This document shows positions 60,589-64,000 of a DNA stretch of 64,000 nt, piece by piece. The notes beneath the pieces are model-generated. The model was not told the origin of the DNA, did no database searches, and saw only the letters and a program-made list of their open reading frames with translations. The position numbers and the translations under genes are program-made. The stretch spans positions 682,001-746,000 of the forward strand of contig NZ_CP154853.1 of the NCBI RefSeq assembly GCF_047302405.1. Direction: 5' to 3'. The number at the start of each line of letters is the position of its first letter. Within the stretch, counting starts at the first letter, position 1. This DNA comes from Alkalihalobacillus sp047302405. GTDB lineage: Bacteria; Bacillota; Bacilli; Bacillales; Bacillaceae_D.

Positions 60589-61392
60589 TTAAACTAAACG
60601 TTTTCTAATTTGTGAGCTGACGATGTCGATGACTGTAACAACAACGATGATCACAAGTAAAATTAATCCTACTTCGGACCAGTTTCGGTTTGTGGTAGCA
60701 ATCGTAATTAATGTACCGATACCACCGGCACCAATAATTCCTAGAATTGTGGAGGCACGAACATCGATCTCAAAACGGTATAAAGCATAGGATAAAAATT
60801 CAGGAATAATTTGTGGAATAATTCCGTAAAATAACACCTGCATTTTGTTCGCTCCGTTTGCTTCAAGTGCTTCAACAACGTTCATATCAATGGATTCAAT
60901 CACTTCACTATACAATTTACCTAGCATCCCAATCGAACCAATCGCAATCGCGATAACCCCAGCGAAAGGTCTTGGCCCAACTGCAGCTACGAACATTAAC
61001 GCTAAAATGAGCTCGGGGAAGGCACGGATTCCATTTAACACCCATTTGGATGCTGTATTTAAAAACTTATTTTTAACCATATTACTCGCAGCAAAGAATC
61101 CAAATGGTACGGCTAGAATCGCTGCCATTAAAGTACCAGTATAGGCCATTTGAATAGTTTCCCACATTAATCCCATGACTTTTCCAAAGGCGCTCCAATC
61201 AGGAGAAAATAACTGTGGAATGACTCTAAAAATACTGTCAATCGTTCGTTGGCTAAAGACGCGCTCCCAACGAATATCAATACTCGTAAATGTCCATGTA
61301 TAAATGGCAATTAAAATGGCAGCGATCAAGTAAGGCCTTGTTTTTTGCCAAATCGTTTTAGTAGGTTTAGGAGGTAACGTAAATTCTGTCAT
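60589..61392 (-). CDS. phnE: phosphonate-type ABC permease PhnE, second copy
   Basis: A 267-residue membrane subunit of a phosphonate/phosphate ABC importer, with a first helix near residues 16-32 and about five more. Conserved pieces are NGIRAFPELILALMFVAAVG, GMLGKLYSEVIESIDMNVVEALEANGANKMQ (EAA-like loop) and LGIIGAGGIGTLI. It overlaps the preceding phnE by four bases (ATGA). Two different phnE genes in a row suggest a heterodimeric channel. Substrate could be phosphonate, phosphite or phosphate. Confidence 0.92.
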   Translation of the reverse strand: MTEFTLPPKPTKTIWQKTRPYLIAAILIAIYTWTFTSIDIRWERVFSQRTIDSIFRVIPQLFSPDWSAFGKVMGLMWETIQMAYTGTLMAAILAVPFGFFAASNMVKNKFLNTASKWVLNGIRAFPELILALMFVAAVGPRPFAGVIAIAIGSIGMLGKLYSEVIESIDMNVVEALEANGANKMQVLFYGIIPQIIPEFLSYALYRFEIDVRASTILGIIGAGGIGTLITIATTNRNWSEVGLILLVIIVVVTVIDIVSSQIRKRLV

Positions 61393-62183
61393 ATTAGTCT
61401 CTCCCTTATTTTATTACTGATGTAGTCGATAATGACGACAGAAATGAAAATGATGATAATAATGGTCATGACATTATTATAATTTGCCCAGCTTACTTGT
61501 TGGTTTAAGAGTAGACCAATTCCTCCTGCTCCTACAAAACCAAGCACAAGTGATGCCCTTACATTGACTTCGAAAACGTACAAGCTAAAAGATACAAATT
61601 GAGGTAGAACTTGAGGAACGACAGCATATGCAATGACTTGGAGTGTGTTTCCTCCTGAAGCTCGAATGGCTTCGATTGGGTTCATATCAATGGATTCAAT
61701 TGTCTCATACATTAATTTAGCTAAAAGACCTAAAGAGAATATGATTAAAGCCATAATTCCAGGGAATACTCCAACACCAAAAATCCCAACAAATATAATT
61801 GCGAGTAGAATGTCAGGAATTGTTCGTAATACATTCATAATAAAACGAACAGGCTGATGGATGAATGGGCTCTGAAATAAATTGGCCGCTGATAATAAAC
61901 TAATCGGTATACTAATAATGGCTGCAATTGTAGTGGCAATAATCGCCATATGTAAGGTTTCTACTAACTGATTCCAAACGGTAGATGTATAGTTCCAATT
62001 TGGTGGGAATAGATCAGTAGCGATTCGGATAAACCCTCCTCTTCCAGCCCACAAATCGGCTAATGAAGAATTGGTAACCCATGATGTATAAATATAGACG
62101 CCAACAATAAGAGCAAATATAATGGAAATTCTAATCTTCGTTTTATTTGATGTAATTCCTGTTATGACTTGTTTATTATTCAT
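61389..62183 (-). CDS. phnE: phosphonate-type ABC permease PhnE, first copy
   Basis: A 264-residue permease homologous to its downstream neighbour: NVLRTIPDILLAIIFVGIFGVG, GLLAKLMYETIESIDMNPIEAIRASGGNTLQ, and LGFVGAGGIGLLLNQQV. The sequences differ enough to be old duplicates. It starts at ATG 62183, overlapping phnC by eight bases, and its own stop overlaps the second phnE, so all three are translated together. Confidence 0.92.
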   Translation of the reverse strand: MNNKQVITGITSNKTKIRISIIFALIVGVYIYTSWVTNSSLADLWAGRGGFIRIATDLFPPNWNYTSTVWNQLVETLHMAIIATTIAAIISIPISLLSAANLFQSPFIHQPVRFIMNVLRTIPDILLAIIFVGIFGVGVFPGIMALIIFSLGLLAKLMYETIESIDMNPIEAIRASGGNTLQVIAYAVVPQVLPQFVSFSLYVFEVNVRASLVLGFVGAGGIGLLLNQQVSWANYNNVMTIIIIIFISVVIIDYISNKIRERLI

Positions 62184-62952
62184 CTTCAGGACCTCCTACA
62201 AGGTCATCCTCCCGAATCTTTCTTCCGTAGATTTCTTCAAAAGTTTGTTCACTCACTTCACTTGCGGGACCGTCAAAAACGACTTCACCAGCTCTCATTC
62301 CGATGATACGATCGGCATATTCCATGGCCATGTCGATAAAGTGTAAGTTAACAATAGTTGTAATGTTATCTTCTTTATTAACCTTTTTTAAATAAGTCAT
62401 CACTTGATGGGAGGTTGGTGGGTCAAGTGATGCAACCGGTTCATCAGCTAAAATGATATTTGGTTGCTGCGTTAATACACGTGCAATTGCAACACGCTGC
62501 TGCTGCCCCCCGCTAAGTTGATCGGCTCTTTGATAAACTTTTTCCGCGATGTTTACACGTTGAAGGCTTCGGTAAGCGAGTGCTAAGTCTTCTTTAGGGT
62601 ACCAGTTCAAAATGCTCCTCAATGTTCCGGTATGTCCTAGACGGCCAGAAATGACATTTTTCATCACGGTAGAACGTTTTACTAGATTATAGTTTTGAAA
62701 AATCATCCCTACTTTTGTCCGAAGTTGCCGAAGTTGCCGTGTCCGATAGTCTAATATGTTTTCTTCGGCAATTAGTAATTCACCTTCTGTTGGTGTAACT
62801 AATCGGTTCATGCTTCGAATTAACGTAGATTTTCCAGCTCCAGATAAGCCAACGATGACTACGAATTCGCCTGGATTTATCTTTAAGTTTACATTTTTTA
62901 ACCCTTGTGTACCATTAGGATAAACGAGTGAAACATCTTTAAATTCTATCAT
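62176..62952 (-). CDS. phnC: phosphonate-type ABC transporter ATPase PhnC
   Basis: A 258-residue ATPase with Walker A GLSGAGKSTLIR, Q-loop region GMIFQNYNLVKRSTVMKNV, signature LSGGQQQRVAIARVL, Walker B IILADEPVASLDP and the switch histidine in VNLHFIDMAMEYADRI. GRLGHTGTLRSILNWY is characteristic of PhnC. ATG 62952 follows GGAG. It lies 186 bases after phnD, with an inverted repeat in between. Confidence 0.95.
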   Translation of the reverse strand: MIEFKDVSLVYPNGTQGLKNVNLKINPGEFVVIVGLSGAGKSTLIRSMNRLVTPTEGELLIAEENILDYRTRQLRQLRTKVGMIFQNYNLVKRSTVMKNVISGRLGHTGTLRSILNWYPKEDLALAYRSLQRVNIAEKVYQRADQLSGGQQQRVAIARVLTQQPNIILADEPVASLDPPTSHQVMTYLKKVNKEDNITTIVNLHFIDMAMEYADRIIGMRAGEVVFDGPASEVSEQTFEEIYGRKIREDDLVGGPEDE

Positions 62953-63044
62953 TACTATGAGTCTCCTTTTTTATTATAATAAAAGGGTTTAATCAATGGT
63001 TCTAAAGTTGAGATTTTTGATTTATTAGGATGTCAATGTTGAGC

Positions 63045-63086
63045 CCCCTCTTATCATGTTAAAATGAGTTAACATGATAAGAGGGG
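63045..63086 (-). repeat. perfect 18-pair inverted repeat between phnD and phnC
   Basis: CCCCTCTTATCATGTTAA (63045-63062) pairs with TTAACATGATAAGAGGGG (63069-63086), a perfect 18-pair stem with a six-base loop. No T run follows on the minus strand, so I read it as an mRNA stabiliser or partial attenuator that keeps phnD RNA above the rest. Confidence 0.75.
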
Positions 63087-63138
63087 CGAGAAAATGTTCT
63101 CCCCCCAACCATTACTTTAGTTTTAGAAATGCAAGTGA

Positions 63139-64000
63139 TCAATCAAACTGTTCTTGGAATTTTTTGTATACAGAACGAACGATTTCATACTCGTCATGCT
63201 CAGCTGCGTCAAGTCCAGTCCAGTTATAAACTTCATCCATAACGTTGATCATTTCCTCGTCATCATTAAAGCTTAAGAAAATATCTCTAATTTCAGTGAT
63301 AAGCTCATCACTTAAAAGATTGTTGTTTGCACTAATTGTGTCGTTTGGAATTTCGTCTGTGTAACCTAAGACACGAAGCTCCTCCATTGCTTCAGGATAA
63401 TCGCCCTCGATGTTTGTACGAGCATCATCAAAAGTTGTGGCGAAATCAGCGTCTCCTTCAAGGACGGTAATTAATGCATTATCATGATTACCGGCTTGGA
63501 TCTGACCACCAAAGAAAGCATCAAGATCTGTTACACCATAATCATCCATAAACTGAGCAGCTGGGAATAAGAAGCCGCTTGTTGAGCTTTGGTCAGGGTA
63601 TGCCCAAATTTTACCTTCTAAATCTTCTAATGTTTGGATATCAGAGTCTGTTCTTACCGTATACTGAGCTTTGTAAGTCGAGCTACCATGACGAATTGAT
63701 TTTGCAAAAACCTCAACATTATCATAGCGTTCTGTCACTTGTACATATCCAAAGGCTGGAATGAAACCAATATGTACTTGGTCATTACCCATCGCCTCAA
63801 CAAGTGCAGTGAAGTTTGTCATTACTTGTCCCTCAACAGGAATACCTAACTCTTGCTCTAGTCTTTCTTCGAGTGGTTTAATATTATCTGCGATTTTATC
63901 AGCGTCTGTAGATGGAACAAAGCCCATAATGATTTTATCAGGTACATCACCACTAGCTTCATTTTCATCCGTTGTATCTTCGGATGAATTATCGCCACCT
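63139..64000 (-). CDS. phnD: phosphonate/phosphate-type binding protein PhnD, partial
   Basis: The C-terminal 286 codons of a binding lipoprotein. The frame runs without break to the right edge: before the internal Met at 63927 the sequence GGDNSSEDTTDENEASGD is a typical linker after a lipobox cysteine, so the true start and signal peptide are outside the window. The binding domain shows GFVPSTDADKIADNIKPLEE, DQVHIGFIPAFGYVQ, TYKAQYTVRTDSDIQ, SSTSGFLFPAAQFMDDYGV and DADFATTFDDARTNIE, all of PhnD type. First gene of the phn unit; ligand unknown. Confidence 0.92.
   Translation of the reverse strand, partial: GGDNSSEDTTDENEASGDVPDKIIMGFVPSTDADKIADNIKPLEERLEQELGIPVEGQVMTNFTALVEAMGNDQVHIGFIPAFGYVQVTERYDNVEVFAKSIRHGSSTYKAQYTVRTDSDIQTLEDLEGKIWAYPDQSSTSGFLFPAAQFMDDYGVTDLDAFFGGQIQAGNHDNALITVLEGDADFATTFDDARTNIEGDYPEAMEELRVLGYTDEIPNDTISANNNLLSDELITEIRDIFLSFNDDEEMINVMDEVYNWTGLDAAEHDEYEIVRSVYKKFQEQFD

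Noticed and set aside
63139..63927. PhnD starting at the Met at 63927.
   Set aside because: The frame continues upstream to the edge with a Gly/Asp/Ser/Thr linker typical after a lipobox, and no ribosome site precedes 63927.

Overview
The window looks like the chromosome of an endospore-forming Bacillaceae, probably an alkaliphile-type lineage (Halalkalibacter/Alkalihalobacillus-like). The reasons are low GC, strong AGGAGG ribosome sites with frequent GTG/TTG starts, spoIVFA-spoIVFB next to rplU-prp-rpmA, an RNase G/E gene inserted between those blocks, and Bacillus-type regulatory sites (PerR box, Pho-box-like repeats, L21 leader, cobalamin riboswitch). The genus is an inference. No tRNA, rRNA, CRISPR array, prophage or insertion sequence was seen.

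Layout. 1-293: start of a receiver-like protein running off the left edge. 386-4043: molybdenum cofactor genes moaC (minus) and moaB-moeA-mobB-moaE-moaD (plus); mobA lies apart at 35.4-35.9 kb and moaA is absent. 4.1-5.3 kb: two uncharacterised hydrophobic proteins. 5.5-10.5 kb (minus): a four-gene unit of response regulator, histidine kinase, lipoprotein and M48 membrane protease. 10.7-11.6 kb: aldo/keto reductase.

12.1-33.9 kb: a 22-kb glycan locus, the most interesting part of the window. It contains a membrane-anchored enzyme resembling the GH189-like domain of cyclic beta-1,2-glucan synthase, a LacI-family repressor, a lipoprotein solute-binding protein, a 980-residue solute-binding protein fused to two beta-sandwich domains, two pairs of sugar ABC permeases without an ATPase, a secreted NHL-TPR-Yip1 membrane protein, a secreted DUF5696-like protein, a cytoplasmic GH144-like enzyme, a GH3 beta-glucosidase and a GH94 phosphorylase resembling 1,2-beta-oligoglucan phosphorylase. 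Four near-identical operators (AATTGAAACGTTTCAATT or close variants) lie before the four transcription units. I read this as a complete beta-1,2-glucan uptake and degradation regulon: outside cleavage, capture, import, then phosphorolysis and hydrolysis.

34-41.9 kb: CNNM/CorC-type membrane protein, mobA, spoIVFA-spoIVFB, RNase G/E, a repeat-rich gene-free stretch, dps with a PerR box, and rplU-prp-rpmA. 42-44.6 kb: metE under a cobalamin riboswitch with a visible terminator and antiterminator. 44.7-46.1 kb: small genes. 46.3-50.9 kb: pstSCAB-phoU behind Pho-box-like repeats. 51-53.4 kb: proline dehydrogenase, arginase and a YisL-like membrane protein. 53.6-60.3 kb: a GNAT gene overlapping a compact AddB-like/AddA-like helicase-nuclease pair that differs from the usual AddAB. 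60.6-64.0 kb (minus): a phosphonate/phosphate-type ABC transporter phnD-phnC-phnE-phnE, with phnD cut by the right edge.
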